Shown here: piece after piece, positions 56,289 to 64,000 of the stretch
Numbering within the stretch: position 1 is the stretch's first letter
Layout of the letters: each line of letters opens with the position of its first letter
Assembly (NCBI GenBank): GCA_041916775.1
Contig: JAYRYZ010000002.1
Location: forward strand, 178,431 to 242,430
Reading direction: 5' to 3'
DNA length: 64,000 nucleotides
Origin: UBA2357 sp041916775
GTDB lineage: Bacteria; Pseudomonadota; Gammaproteobacteria; Burkholderiales; Rhodocyclaceae
Translations under genes and position numbers: made by a program
Notes under the pieces: model-generated
What the model was told of the DNA's origin: nothing
The model's database searches: none
What the model saw: the letters and a program-made list of their open reading frames with translations, nothing else

Positions 56289-57734
56289 ATGACCCACACT
56301 CTGGATGCCTTCTCGCTCGCCGATCGCCACCTCCTCGCCCCTTATCAGCTCGGCGACGGTGAGCTGGCGCGGGTGTTCGAGCGCCTCCTTGCCCACAAGC
56401 TCGATTACGCTGATCTCTATTTTCAGTACCAGCGCTCGGAGGGATGGAGCCTGGAAGAGGGCATCGTCAAGTCGGGTAGCTTCAACATCGAACAGGGCGT
56501 CGGCGTGCGCGCGATCAGTGGCGAGAAGACTGCCTTTGCCTATTCCGACGACATCTCACTGACCGCATTGCTGGCAGCCGCCGACGCCACTCGGGCGATT
56601 GCCGTGGGTGGAGGTGGGCAGCCGGTGGGCATCCGTCGCGCCGCATCCGTGGCGCCGTTGTACCGCGGCGACGATCCGCTCGCCTCGCTGGACGACACCG
56701 CCAAGGTGCGACTGCTCGAACGCCTGGAAGGCTTCGCGCGTGCCGAGGACAGCCGCGTCACCCAGGTGATGGCACATGTCGCGGGTTCGTGGGAGGTGGT
56801 CATGGTGGCGCGCAGTGACGGCCACATGGCGGCCGACGTGCGCCCTCTGGTGCGCGTGTCGGTGACCGTGATCATGGAAGACGGCACCCACCGAGAGCAG
56901 GGCAGCGCGGGCGGTGGCGGGCGTTTTGACTACGGTTACTTTACCGATGAGCGCCTGCGCGAGTACGCGCACGCCGCGGTGCATCAGGCACGGACCAACC
57001 TTTTCGCCGATCCGGCGCCTGCCGGCACGATGACGGTCGTGCTCGGCTCCGGCTGGCCCGGCATCCTCTTGCACGAGGCGATCGGCCACGGCCTGGAAGG
57101 CGATTTCAACCGCAAGGGCAGCTCTGCGTTTTCCGGGCGGATCGGCGAGCAGGTGGCGGCAAAGGGTGTCACCGTCGTGGATGACGGCACCCTGCAGGAT
57201 CGTCGTGGCTCGCTGACGATCGACGACGAGGGCAACCCCACCCAGCGCACCGTGCTGATCGAGGACGGCATCCTCACCGGCTACATGCAGGACATGATGA
57301 ATGCCCGACTGATGGGGGTCGCACCTACCGGCAACGGCCGGCGCGAGTCCTATGCACATCTGCCGCTGCCGCGCATGACCAACACCTACATGCTGAATGG
57401 TGAGCGCGATCCGCAGGAGATCATCGCCTCGGTCGAGCGCGGCCTTTACGCAGTGAACTTCGGTGGTGGCCAGGTGGACATCACCTCGGGCAAGTTCGTG
57501 TTCTCGACCTCCGAGGCATACCTGATCGAGAACGGCAAGGTCACCCGCCCGGTGAAGGGCGCGACCCTCATCGGCAACGGTCCGGATGCGCTGACCCGCG
57601 TCAGCATGATCGGCAACGACATGGCGCTGGATCCGGGCGTCGGTACCTGCGGCAAGGATGGGCAGAGCGTGCCGGTCGGCGTTGGCCAACCCACGCTGCG
57701 CATCGACGGGCTCACCGTCGGTGGAACGGCATGA
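56289..57734 (+). CDS. tldD: Metalloprotease TldD
   Basis: Active subunit of the TldD-TldE protease. The 481 residues contain the zinc motif HEAIGHGLEG (HExxxH at 262-267), and GRIGEQVAAKGVTVVDDGTL, NDMALDPGVGTCGKDGQ and the late VGVGQPTLRIDGLTVGG, all typical of TldD. Partner TldE is at 24.0-25.4 kb. It is downstream of the nitrilase by 86 bp and upstream of a bactofilin. Confidence 0.96.
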   Translation: MTHTLDAFSLADRHLLAPYQLGDGELARVFERLLAHKLDYADLYFQYQRSEGWSLEEGIVKSGSFNIEQGVGVRAISGEKTAFAYSDDISLTALLAAADATRAIAVGGGGQPVGIRRAASVAPLYRGDDPLASLDDTAKVRLLERLEGFARAEDSRVTQVMAHVAGSWEVVMVARSDGHMAADVRPLVRVSVTVIMEDGTHREQGSAGGGGRFDYGYFTDERLREYAHAAVHQARTNLFADPAPAGTMTVVLGSGWPGILLHEAIGHGLEGDFNRKGSSAFSGRIGEQVAAKGVTVVDDGTLQDRRGSLTIDDEGNPTQRTVLIEDGILTGYMQDMMNARLMGVAPTGNGRRESYAHLPLPRMTNTYMLNGERDPQEIIASVERGLYAVNFGGGQVDITSGKFVFSTSEAYLIENGKVTRPVKGATLIGNGPDALTRVSMIGNDMALDPGVGTCGKDGQSVPVGVGQPTLRIDGLTVGGTA

Positions 57735-57835
57735 TCCCGTACCCGGGACGTCCGGCAAGGCGCGACCGCATTCTTGTCGGCGCCGCGGCTGGGCAGACGG
57801 ATTTTCTGTGAAGGCGAGAGCGTAGAGGAAACACC

Positions 57836-58474
57836 ATGTTCAACAAATCCAACCTGTTCCCCAAGCCCGGCGCTGAAACGCCGGCGAGCAACCCGACCTT
57901 GCCGCGTGGCGGTCGGCTGGTACCGAATGCCGGTGGCACCCAAGGTGCTTCGGGCAGTACCGAGGGGAACACGGCCGGGCGTGACCAGGCTGGTGGTTCG
58001 GGCGCGGCGGCTGCGCCGGTCGCACCGATGAACACCGAGCTCAAGTCTTCGCGAGCCCGCGCGCAAGCACCGATTGGCGAGAACCACCTCATCGTTGGCG
58101 CCAACGTCAAGCTCAAGGGTGCGGAGATTCTCGACTGCGACACCTTGGTGGTCGAAGGGTGGGTCGAGGCAAAGATGGACAGCCGGGTGCTGCGCATCGC
58201 CGAGCACGGCCACTTCAATGGGGCGGTGGGTGTGGATGTGGCCGAGATCCATGGCCGTTTCGATGGCGAGATCACCGCGCGCGGCCAGCTCATCATCCAC
58301 GCGACCGGCCGGGTTTCCGGCAAGATCCGCTATGGGCGCATCTTCATCGAGGAAGGCGGCGAGATATCCGGCGACATCCGCGGCATGGAATCCCCGTCGG
58401 CGTTGCCGACGCGTACCGAGATCGCTGGCGCGGCGACGGACTCGGCAGCCGGCGAGTCGACCCCCGCCGCCTGA
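57836..58474 (+). CDS. Bactofilin
   Basis: A 212-residue polymer-forming cytoskeletal protein. A disordered Gly/Ala/Pro-rich N-terminus (1-80) precedes the bactofilin beta-helix (about 83-185), with repeats such as LIVGANVKLKGAEILDCDTL, LVVEGWVEAKMDSRVL and IRYGRIFIEEGGEISGDIRG. Bactofilins localise cell-wall enzymes. The neighbouring minus-strand lytic transglycosylase fits a cell-shape role, though it converges. GAGGAAACACC lies before the ATG. Confidence 0.92.
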   Translation: MFNKSNLFPKPGAETPASNPTLPRGGRLVPNAGGTQGASGSTEGNTAGRDQAGGSGAAAAPVAPMNTELKSSRARAQAPIGENHLIVGANVKLKGAEILDCDTLVVEGWVEAKMDSRVLRIAEHGHFNGAVGVDVAEIHGRFDGEITARGQLIIHATGRVSGKIRYGRIFIEEGGEISGDIRGMESPSALPTRTEIAGAATDSAAGESTPAA

Positions 58475-58488
58475 GTCTCTTGTAGTTC

Positions 58489-59163
58489 TCAGCGCACGCT
58501 TTCTGCGCCTTCTGCCTGCCGAGTCACGTCCTGTTGCGCCACCTTGATGGGTTGATAGCTCCAGTGCTTTTCCCACGCGGCGCGCACCAGGTTGGGATAT
58601 TCGGCGCGGCCGAGGCTGCCGTTGTAGCGGCCGAGGGCGCGGAAAAGGTCGCCTTTCTCGATGTCCAGGTAGTGGCGCAGGATGGTGCAGCCGTAACGCA
58701 GGTTCTTGCGCAGGTGGAAGAGGTTGTCTTCGGATTCCCCGATGACATTCACCCAGAACGGCATGACCTGCATGTAGCCGCGGGCGCCTGCGCTGGAGAC
58801 GGCGTACTTGCGGAACCCGCTCTCGACCTGGATGAGGCCCAGCACCATCTGCGGGTCGAGTCCCGCGCGGGTGGCCTCGTAGTGAATGCTGACCAGCAAC
58901 TCCTCTCGATAGCGCGCGTCGGGGATGCGCTTTTCCAGTCGGCGTGACATTTCGCCAAGCCAGTTGTCACGTTCGACCGGATCGGCGATCAGCAACCTGG
59001 GCGGTGCCGCATCGCTGACTGCGGCGTGCAGCGAGGCCTTGACACTGGCTGACATCGGCTCGTACTGCTGCGGGCCCGCCCAAGCGGCGGCGTGCAGTAG
59101 CGTGGCTACAGCGAATCCGAAAAGTGCCCTGAATGGCAGCGAAAGCAAGGTGCGCGTACACAT
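58489..59163 (-). CDS. Lytic transglycosylase (SLT-domain)
   Basis: Exported peptidoglycan-cleaving enzyme of 224 residues. A signal peptide (about 1-29, ending AWA) precedes an SLT domain (about 90-200) with the catalytic glutamate E114 in LIQVESGFRKYAVSSAGARG and YMQVMPFWVNVIG. NLRYGCTILRHYLDIEKGD matches the single-domain SLT group. Start chosen at the ATG at 59163 because the signal peptide begins there. It lies 7 bp after proS, probably cotranscribed. Confidence 0.93.
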   Translation of the reverse strand: MCTRTLLSLPFRALFGFAVATLLHAAAWAGPQQYEPMSASVKASLHAAVSDAAPPRLLIADPVERDNWLGEMSRRLEKRIPDARYREELLVSIHYEATRAGLDPQMVLGLIQVESGFRKYAVSSAGARGYMQVMPFWVNVIGESEDNLFHLRKNLRYGCTILRHYLDIEKGDLFRALGRYNGSLGRAEYPNLVRAAWEKHWSYQPIKVAQQDVTRQAEGAESVR

Positions 59164-59170
59164 CGGACGC

Positions 59171-60892
59171 TTATGCCCGGGCGAGTGTCTCGCGCAGGAA
59201 GGCATCGAGTTCGCCAAGAGGCAATTTCCTGGCCTCGGCATCCCGCCGTCCCTGATACTCGACCAGGCCTTCCTTGAGGCCGCGGTCGCCGATGACGACG
59301 CGGTGCGGAACCCCGATCAGCTCCCAGTCGGCGAACATCACGCCGGGGCGCTCGTCGCGGTCGTCCAGGATGACGTCAACGCCTGTGGCGGCAAGGCTTT
59401 CATGCAGGCGCGCGGCAGCCTCTCGCACCGCCTCGGACTTGCCCCAGCCCACCGGGCAGATCACCAGCTCGAACGGAGCGATGTTGCGCGGCCAGATGAT
59501 GCCGCGCTCGTCGAAGTTCTGCTCGATCGCCGCGCCCAGGATGCGCGTGACGCCGATGCCGTAGCAGCCCATCTCCATGACCTGCTCGCGACCATTGACG
59601 TCGAGGAACTTGCACCCCATGGCCTCGGAATACTTGGTGCGCAGCTGGAAGATGTGACCGACTTCAATGCCGCGGCAGATCGCGAGCGACCCCTTGCCGT
59701 CGGGCGACGGGTCGCCGGCGACCACGTTGCGCAGGTCCGCCACCTCGGGCTCGGGAAAGTCGCGGCCGATGTTGGCGCCGGTGTAATGCCAGTCGTCGTC
59801 GTTCGCGCCGATGACGAAATCACCCATGGTGGCCACGGTGCGGTCCATGACGACACGGCCGTTGAAGCCCACCGGCCCGAGCGAGCCGGGGTTGGCGCCG
59901 AAGGCCGCGAGGATGTCCTCGGGCGTGGCGAAGGTGAGCGGGTTGGCAATGCCCGGGAGCTTCTGCGCCTTGATCTCGTTGAGCGAGTGATCGCCGCGCA
60001 GCATCAGCAGCACCGCCTTGCCTTCCACGGATTCATCACCCTTCACCACGATCGCCTTCACCGTCAACTCGACCGGGATGTTCAGGAACGCAGCGAGATC
60101 GGCGATGGTCTTCACACCGGGGGTGTGGACCTTGGTGAGCGCGGCGTCTGGGGCAGGGCGGGACGCGGAAGGTGCAAGAGCCTCGGCGAGCTCGACGTTC
60201 GCGGCGAAGTCCGAGTCCGGGCAGTAGGCGATGTCGTCCTCGCCGGTCTCGGCGATGACGTGGAATTCATGCGAGCCGGTTCCACCGATGGACCCGGTAT
60301 CCGCTGCCACGGCACGGTAGTGCAGGCCCAACCGGGTGAAGATACGGTTGTAGGTGTCGTACATGTTCTGATACTCGCGCACCAGGTCGTCGAAGGAGGC
60401 GTGGAAGGAATAGCCGTCCTTCATCGTGAACTCGCGCCCGCGCATCACGCCGAAGCGGGGGCGGATCTCGTCGCGGAACTTGGTCTGGATCTGGTAGAAG
60501 TGGCGCGGCAGCTGGCGGTAGCTCTTGAGCTCGCGGCGCGCCACGTCGGTGATCACCTCCTCGTGGGTGGGGCCGACGACAAAGTCGCGATCGTGGCGGT
60601 CCTTGAGGCGCAGGAGTTCAGGGCCGTAGAACTCCCAGCGGCCCGACTCCTGCCACAACTCCGCAGGTTGCACCGCGGGCATCAGTACTTCGACGGCGCC
60701 GGCGCGGTTCATCTCCTCGCGTACGATGTTTTCCACCTTGCGCACGATGCGAAGGCCCATCGGCATCCATGTGTAGATGCCCGCCGCAACCTTGCGGATC
60801 AGGCCCGCACGGAGCATCAGCTTCTGGCTGGTGACCTCGGCGTCGGAGGGAGCTTCCTTGAGGGTGGAGATGAAGAAGCGGCTGGCGAGCAT
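59171..60892 (-). CDS. proS: Prolyl-tRNA synthetase
   Basis: Charges tRNA-Pro. The 573 residues carry class II motifs, including GPTHEEVITDVARRELKSYRQLP and RGREFTMKDGYSFHASFDD, an editing (INS) domain in the middle, and the C-terminal anticodon-binding part. This is the bacterial-type ProS with the insertion domain. A TAGAAT at 60930-60935 may be a -10 without a clear -35. It is divergent from rppH and precedes the transglycosylase gene. Confidence 0.96.
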   Translation of the reverse strand: MLASRFFISTLKEAPSDAEVTSQKLMLRAGLIRKVAAGIYTWMPMGLRIVRKVENIVREEMNRAGAVEVLMPAVQPAELWQESGRWEFYGPELLRLKDRHDRDFVVGPTHEEVITDVARRELKSYRQLPRHFYQIQTKFRDEIRPRFGVMRGREFTMKDGYSFHASFDDLVREYQNMYDTYNRIFTRLGLHYRAVAADTGSIGGTGSHEFHVIAETGEDDIAYCPDSDFAANVELAEALAPSASRPAPDAALTKVHTPGVKTIADLAAFLNIPVELTVKAIVVKGDESVEGKAVLLMLRGDHSLNEIKAQKLPGIANPLTFATPEDILAAFGANPGSLGPVGFNGRVVMDRTVATMGDFVIGANDDDWHYTGANIGRDFPEPEVADLRNVVAGDPSPDGKGSLAICRGIEVGHIFQLRTKYSEAMGCKFLDVNGREQVMEMGCYGIGVTRILGAAIEQNFDERGIIWPRNIAPFELVICPVGWGKSEAVREAAARLHESLAATGVDVILDDRDERPGVMFADWELIGVPHRVVIGDRGLKEGLVEYQGRRDAEARKLPLGELDAFLRETLARA

Positions 60893-61086
60893 GCGGGAAT
60901 TCCATAGAGTGCGTTGGGTCAGACCGCAATTCTAGCAGGCTCGTGGCGGGGCGCTGCCGTGGATGCGTACGCAGCGGTGTGGCAAGCGTGCCCGACGAGT
61001 AGGCAGGAACCACAGGCGGTGCGGTGCTTTCCAATGTGGTGCAAGTGTGGAAAAATCGGGTCAACTCTTGATTTGAAGGTTTGATC

Positions 61087-61638
61087 ATGCTCGATCGTGA
61101 AGGCTACAGGCCTAACGTCGGCATCATTCTGGTCAACGCGCGCAACGAGGTCTTCTGGGGTAAACGCATTCGTGAGCATTCGTGGCAGTTTCCGCAAGGC
61201 GGGATCAAGCACGGTGAGTCGCCACAGCAGGCGATGTACCGTGAACTGCACGAGGAAGTCGGCCTGCGTCCCGAGCACGTCAAGATCCTAGGTCGCACGC
61301 GTGGCTGGCTGCGTTACGACGTTCCCAAGCACTGGATTCGGCGGGAATGGCGTAACACCTACCGTGGCCAAAAGCAGATCTGGTTTCTGTTGAGGCTGGT
61401 GGGGCGCGATACGGACGTATGTCTGCGCGCGAGCAAGCACCCGGAATTCGATGCGTGGCGTTGGAGCGAGTATTGGGTGCCGCTGGATGCGGTCATCGAG
61501 TTCAAGCGCCAGGTGTACCAGCAGGCGCTGTTCGAGTTGTCCGGCGTACTCTTTCGCGTCGGCTCACCCGAGCCGCCGCCGGCCTACCGGGACTGCGGTC
61601 GGTTGTTGTCGCAGGCCGTATCGCCTGCAGCAGAGTGA
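61087..61638 (+). CDS. rppH: RNA pyrophosphohydrolase RppH
   Basis: Removes pyrophosphate from 5' ends of mRNA and triggers decay. The 183-residue protein has the N-terminal MLDREGYRPNVGIIL, the Nudix box at residues 38-60 starting GGIKHGESPQQAM and ending in the EExGL signature, and WGKRIREHSWQFPQGG before it. RppH is conserved in betaproteobacteria beside proS. ATG at 61087 fits homology; a TTG at 61081 is also in frame. Confidence 0.95.
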   Translation: MLDREGYRPNVGIILVNARNEVFWGKRIREHSWQFPQGGIKHGESPQQAMYRELHEEVGLRPEHVKILGRTRGWLRYDVPKHWIRREWRNTYRGQKQIWFLLRLVGRDTDVCLRASKHPEFDAWRWSEYWVPLDAVIEFKRQVYQQALFELSGVLFRVGSPEPPPAYRDCGRLLSQAVSPAAE

Positions 61639-61668
61639 GCGCGTTCCGGAATCGGTGCGTACCGGTGT

Positions 61669-61704
61669 CGTGGCCCTGGAAGCTTTCCGGGGCCACGTAG
61701 TTTT
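61669..61704 (+). terminator. Terminator-like hairpin after rppH
   Basis: CGTGGCC and GGCCACG pair perfectly with extra inner pairing (61669-61697), followed by only a weak T-run (TAGTTTT). It lies just before the ribosome binding site of the next gene. Confidence 0.4.
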
Positions 61705-61715
61705 GGAGTGTTCCC

Positions 61716-62255
61716 TTGAAGTCTGCAATGGCGTTTCCCCGTCGCGCGTACGTTCGACTGTGGGGCTTGTTGTTGGCATGTGTTGCCGGTTCCGCAGTGG
61801 TCGAGGCGGGAGGGTTCGTCGATCCTGACCCCAATTGGGTCGAGGGGCAGTACACGCTGCCTGCACCTCCGGATTCTTCGAGCCTGCGTACCTTCTTCGT
61901 CAGTGCGGCGTCGCCTAACCGCTTTCTGGTGGACGAGAGCTCTCTGACCGTAGGGCAGGACGGAGTCGTGCGCTACGTGCTGGTGATCGAGACCGCCGGT
62001 GGTGCGCGAAATGTGAGTTTCGAGGGGATCCACTGCGCGAGCGCGCAGCGGCGCATCTACGCGCTTGGTCGTGCCGACGGCAGTTGGTCGGAGGCGCGGG
62101 ACTCGGAATGGCGCCCCATCAACGACAATAGCTACAACCGGCAGCGGGCTGCGCTGGCGATCGACCATTTCTGTGATGGCACGGTGCCGCCACGGAACCG
62201 GGACGAGGTGCTCATGCGCCTGCGTCGGCCGGTTTCGAGCGAGCCGATGAATTGA
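61716..62255 (+). CDS. CNP1-like exported protein
   Basis: A 179-residue protein of the CNP1-like family (PF08750) with a signal peptide (about 5-31, to VEAGG). The domain stretches LPAPPDSSSLRTFFVSAASPNRFLVDESSL and FEGIHCASAQRRIYALGRADG are typical. The reading from the TTG at 61716 has GGAG seven bases upstream, while the ATG at 61728 has none, so I choose TTG. The family is found in betaproteobacteria near cytochrome-related loci; its role is unknown. Confidence 0.85.
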   Translation: MKSAMAFPRRAYVRLWGLLLACVAGSAVVEAGGFVDPDPNWVEGQYTLPAPPDSSSLRTFFVSAASPNRFLVDESSLTVGQDGVVRYVLVIETAGGARNVSFEGIHCASAQRRIYALGRADGSWSEARDSEWRPINDNSYNRQRAALAIDHFCDGTVPPRNRDEVLMRLRRPVSSEPMN

Positions 62256-62387
62256 GTCTGGTCCAATGTGTTCCTGCCGTGTGTCCGCGCCGACGCAACG
62301 TCGCCCGGGGGCACGAGTTGCCGGCACGGTGGACGATGTGCCGTGGAGTGCCCGTGTGGCTGAATCCGATCGTTCCTGGAGAATCCG

Positions 62388-63008
62388 ATGCTTGACGCTG
62401 CAATCATTCAATTCGACCGGATCCTGCGCACGCTCGCGGCGCCTGCGACATCGGTGAGGCCGGTTCCGGGTGGCGAACTGCCCGATGCTCCGATGTCCGA
62501 CGAGGCCCGACGGCACGCCGCCGCACTGATGCGCATCAACCATTGCGGCGAGATCTGCGCTCAGGCGCTATACCAGGGGCAGGCGATTGCGTCGCGCGAT
62601 CCGCAAATCCGCAAGGAACTAGAGCAGGCCTCGAACGAGGAGACCGAGCATCTCGCCTGGACCGAGCGCCGGATCGCCGAGCTTGGTGGACGCAAGAGCC
62701 TGCTGAATCCACTCTGGTACGGCGGCTCGCTCGCGATCGGTGTGCTGGTGGGGCAACTCGGTGACCGCTGGAACCTGGGGTTCCTGGCCGAAACCGAGCG
62801 TCAGGTGGAAGCTCACCTCAAGGGGCACCTCGAGCGCCTGCCGGAGGAGGACGAGCGTTCGCGAGCCATCGTGGCGCAGATGAAGGATGACGAGGCCCGC
62901 CACGCCGATACGGCTGTTGCCTTGGGCGCGCACGCGTTGCCTGCGCCGGCACGTCATGCGATGAAGCTCATGTCGCGCGTGATGACGGGTGTGGCGTACC
63001 GGATCTGA
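62388..63008 (+). CDS. coq7: 3-demethoxyubiquinol 3-hydroxylase Coq7
   Basis: Di-iron hydroxylase of ubiquinone synthesis. The 206-residue protein has the two carboxylate-bridged repeats: NHCGEICAQALYQGQ with the first Glu-His set, ASNEETEHLAWTERRI, and the second set in ETERQVEAHLKGH and MKDDEARHADTA. Length and spacing fit the bacterial Coq7 group that replaces UbiF in betaproteobacteria. Divergent from nothing; 132 bp after the CNP1-like gene. Confidence 0.95.
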   Translation: MLDAAIIQFDRILRTLAAPATSVRPVPGGELPDAPMSDEARRHAAALMRINHCGEICAQALYQGQAIASRDPQIRKELEQASNEETEHLAWTERRIAELGGRKSLLNPLWYGGSLAIGVLVGQLGDRWNLGFLAETERQVEAHLKGHLERLPEEDERSRAIVAQMKDDEARHADTAVALGAHALPAPARHAMKLMSRVMTGVAYRI

Positions 63009-63047
63009 CGCGTCTGGAGACGAAGGCAGGGCTCGGCCGGGCGTGCG

Positions 63048-63500
63048 TCAGCGCTCGGCCGCCGTCTCCTCGACAATCTCCCAGCTGTGCGTCAACTCTG
63101 CCGTCTTTGCGAGCATGATCGATGCGGAGCAGTATTTCTCGGCGGAAAGATGCACCGCTCTCTCGACTGCCTCGGGCTTAAGGTTGTGGCCGCGCACAAT
63201 GTAGTGAAAGCCGATGCGTGTGAATACCTTGGGATCCGTCTCCGCGCGTTCGGCCTGCAGTTTCACTTCGCAGCCGCTGATCGCCTGGCGGGAGCGCTTG
63301 AGGATCAGCACCACGTCGAAAGCGCTGCAGCCGCCGGCGCCAGCAAGCAGGAGCTCCATCGGGCGCGGCGCGAGATTGCGCCCGCCCGCCTCAGGCGCGC
63401 CGTCCATTGCTGCAATGTGTCCCGTGCCGGTCTCGGCGATGAAGGTCATGCCATCAGCCCCCATCCATTTGACCGAGCATTCCATGTCCGCCATGTTCAT
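63048..63500 (-). CDS. OsmC/Ohr-family protein
   Basis: A 150-residue OsmC-like protein. C58 (AGGCSAFDVVLILK) and C124 (EKYCSAS) are the redox cysteines that reduce organic hydroperoxides in this fold. LLLAGAGGCSAFDV is the family signature. YhfA-type OsmC proteins show similar features, and the substrate is uncertain. The start at 63500 is favoured; MADMECS four codons further in is possible. Confidence 0.92.
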   Translation of the reverse strand: MNMADMECSVKWMGADGMTFIAETGTGHIAAMDGAPEAGGRNLAPRPMELLLAGAGGCSAFDVVLILKRSRQAISGCEVKLQAERAETDPKVFTRIGFHYIVRGHNLKPEAVERAVHLSAEKYCSASIMLAKTAELTHSWEIVEETAAER

Positions 63501-63639
63501 CTTCCTGAGTGAGATTCGACAATTCGCCCGCTTCGGCGCAGCGGCGCGATTCTAGCGGATGTCGAGTCGCTCGAGGTCCCCAGGCGCGCGCGGGCGCGCG
63601 TTGATCGGTGTGCGTCGCACCCCCTCGCGGGTGTGGCAT

Positions 63640-63747
63640 GGAGCCTGCTTCTGTTAGAAAACATGAATTGAAACAATTGTTTGCTGATTAATAAAGGTGG
63701 TTGATCAGAAAATCAAAAGATTTATAGTGCAATGCAGCAAAAAACGC
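63640..63747. other. AT-rich spacer upstream of the sRNA candidate
   Basis: This stretch is clearly AT-richer than the rest of the window and holds the perfect 12-bp palindrome AAACAATTGTTT. I find no gene in it. It may be a control region of the RNA gene or foreign DNA. Confidence 0.45.
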
Positions 63748-63776
63748 TTGCCTGACAAATTTCGACCGCGGATAAT
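63748..63776 (+). promoter_or_regulatory. Sigma-70-type promoter of the sRNA candidate
   Basis: TTGCCT (4/6) and GATAAT (5/6) are separated by exactly 17 bp, predicting a start near 63783 in an otherwise AT-rich context. Confidence 0.55.
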
Positions 63777-63782
63777 CCGTCT

Positions 63783-63879
63783 CAGTCGGATCGCAGAGCA
63801 ACATGATCCAAACGGTGTCTCCTCCACCCTCCTCCTTTGGTGTGGATTTAACGCAGTCCTCAGGGACTGCGTTTTTTTT
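63783..63879 (+). ncRNA. Candidate small RNA with anti-Shine-Dalgarno motifs
   Basis: A unit of about 97 nt between a promoter and a strong terminator with no meaningful coding frame. GGATC/GATCC (63788-63792 with 63805-63809) forms a first hairpin. CACC pairs with GGTG (63825-63828 with 63839-63842) so that CTCCTCCTTT is presented in a loop; an alternative stem (GGTG at 63814-63817) exposes TCTCCTC. CCTCC occurs twice. C/U-rich loops like these recognise ribosome binding sites in several sRNA families (for example cuckoo-type RNAs of alphaproteobacteria). Identity and targets are not known. Confidence 0.55.
63850..63879 (+). terminator. Intrinsic terminator of the sRNA candidate
   Basis: AACGCAGTCC and its perfect complement (10 bp) enclose a TCAG loop and are followed by eight T after one G, at 63872-63879. 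Confidence 0.9.
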
Positions 63880-63882
63880 GCT

Positions 63883-64000
63883 GTGCGCCCAGCATGGGCG
63901 CGATCTTGGAGGTGAAAGTCCTCCCACAAGCTGACCACGGCGAATGAAGCGAAGCGCAACTGCATGAGGGTGACCGAGTGTGGGGAGGAAGCGTGAAGCG
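63883..64000 (+). mobile_element. 5' end of a group IIC intron (truncated by window edge)
   Basis: The sequence starts GTGCGCCCAGCATGGGCGC and continues with GGAGGTGAAAGTCCTCC. This matches the consensus 5' end (GUGYG) and domain I start of group IIC introns such as O.i.I1, which begins GUGUGCCCGGCAUGGGUGC. The boundary lies three bases after the T-tract of an intrinsic terminator, the typical insertion site of this class. The reverse transcriptase gene and 3' end would be outside the window. Confidence 0.8.

Noticed and set aside
58925..60907. 660-codon plus-strand frame opposite proS
   Set aside because: Shadow of ProS codon bias; no protein family features.
63697..63915. Short open frames across the sRNA and terminator region
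   Set aside because: They run through the promoter, terminator and intron boundary, have no ribosome binding site and no protein similarity.

Overview
The window is a compact, high-GC, single-chromosome housekeeping segment. The gene families and order (moeA-rpiA; yibN-grxC-secB-gpsA; gpmA-envC-ctpA; nrdR-ribD; a CNP1-like gene; coq7; an aspartate-type hemB) suggest a betaproteobacterium. Rhodocyclales (Thauera/Azoarcus-like) is my inference from protein resemblance, not a computed placement. About 60 protein genes are packed with short gaps and frequent 4-bp overlaps. I see no tRNA, rRNA, CRISPR array, prophage or insertion sequence. The only mobile DNA is at the right edge.

Layout. 0-4 kb: rpiA (cut by the window edge), moeA, a DUF455 ferritin-like protein, a cytochrome c4 and the GTPase yihA. 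4.0-4.2 kb: a non-coding block with three hairpins and two terminators, all pointing to the minus strand. 4.3-11 kb: hemB, a HAD phosphatase, bioC-like, comF, trmL, then the minus-strand group arsR-type regulator, rhodanese, grxC, secB, SH3 protein, gpsA. 11-18 kb: gpmA, envC, ctpA, an unknown gene, moeB/thiF, then ribD-nrdR on the other strand. 18-24 kb: glyA, a histidine phosphatase and a TRAP transporter whose membrane genes and binding-protein gene converge. 24-32 kb: tldE/pmbA, darP, mog, msrPQ, aroG, dinB, a cobalamin adenosyltransferase and a vapBC-type toxin-antitoxin pair. 32-46 kb: alaS, a diguanylate cyclase, a phosphohexomutase, a YheT hydrolase, an NTF2-like protein, a CHCC zinc protein, ilvE, nudJ, an exported unknown protein, mnmA, another unknown gene, DUF2062 and a Cache-domain chemoreceptor with a sigma-28-like promoter. 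46-63.5 kb: sixA, CYTH-CHAD, glnE, yhdP, a nitrilase, tldD, bactofilin, a lytic transglycosylase, proS, rppH, CNP1-like, coq7 and an OsmC-family protein.

63.6-64 kb differs from the rest. An AT-rich stretch carries a good sigma-70-type promoter, a roughly 97-nt untranslated unit with two anti-Shine-Dalgarno (CCTCC) motifs and a near-ideal intrinsic terminator. Three bases after the T-tract begins a sequence that looks like the 5' end of a group IIC intron, a class known to insert just after terminators. The intron runs off the window.

Functional links: molybdenum cofactor genes (moeA, moeB, mog) are scattered but share a local client, the Mo-dependent methionine sulfoxide reductase MsrPQ. 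TldD and TldE are both present, 31 kb apart. EnvC and CtpA sit together as envelope and peptidoglycan genes. Nitrogen control (glnE), c-di-GMP and chemotaxis genes suggest a motile, metabolically flexible bacterium. The strongest candidates for something undescribed are the two RNA loci (about 4.08-4.21 kb minus and 63.78-63.88 kb plus), both of which expose C-rich loops.
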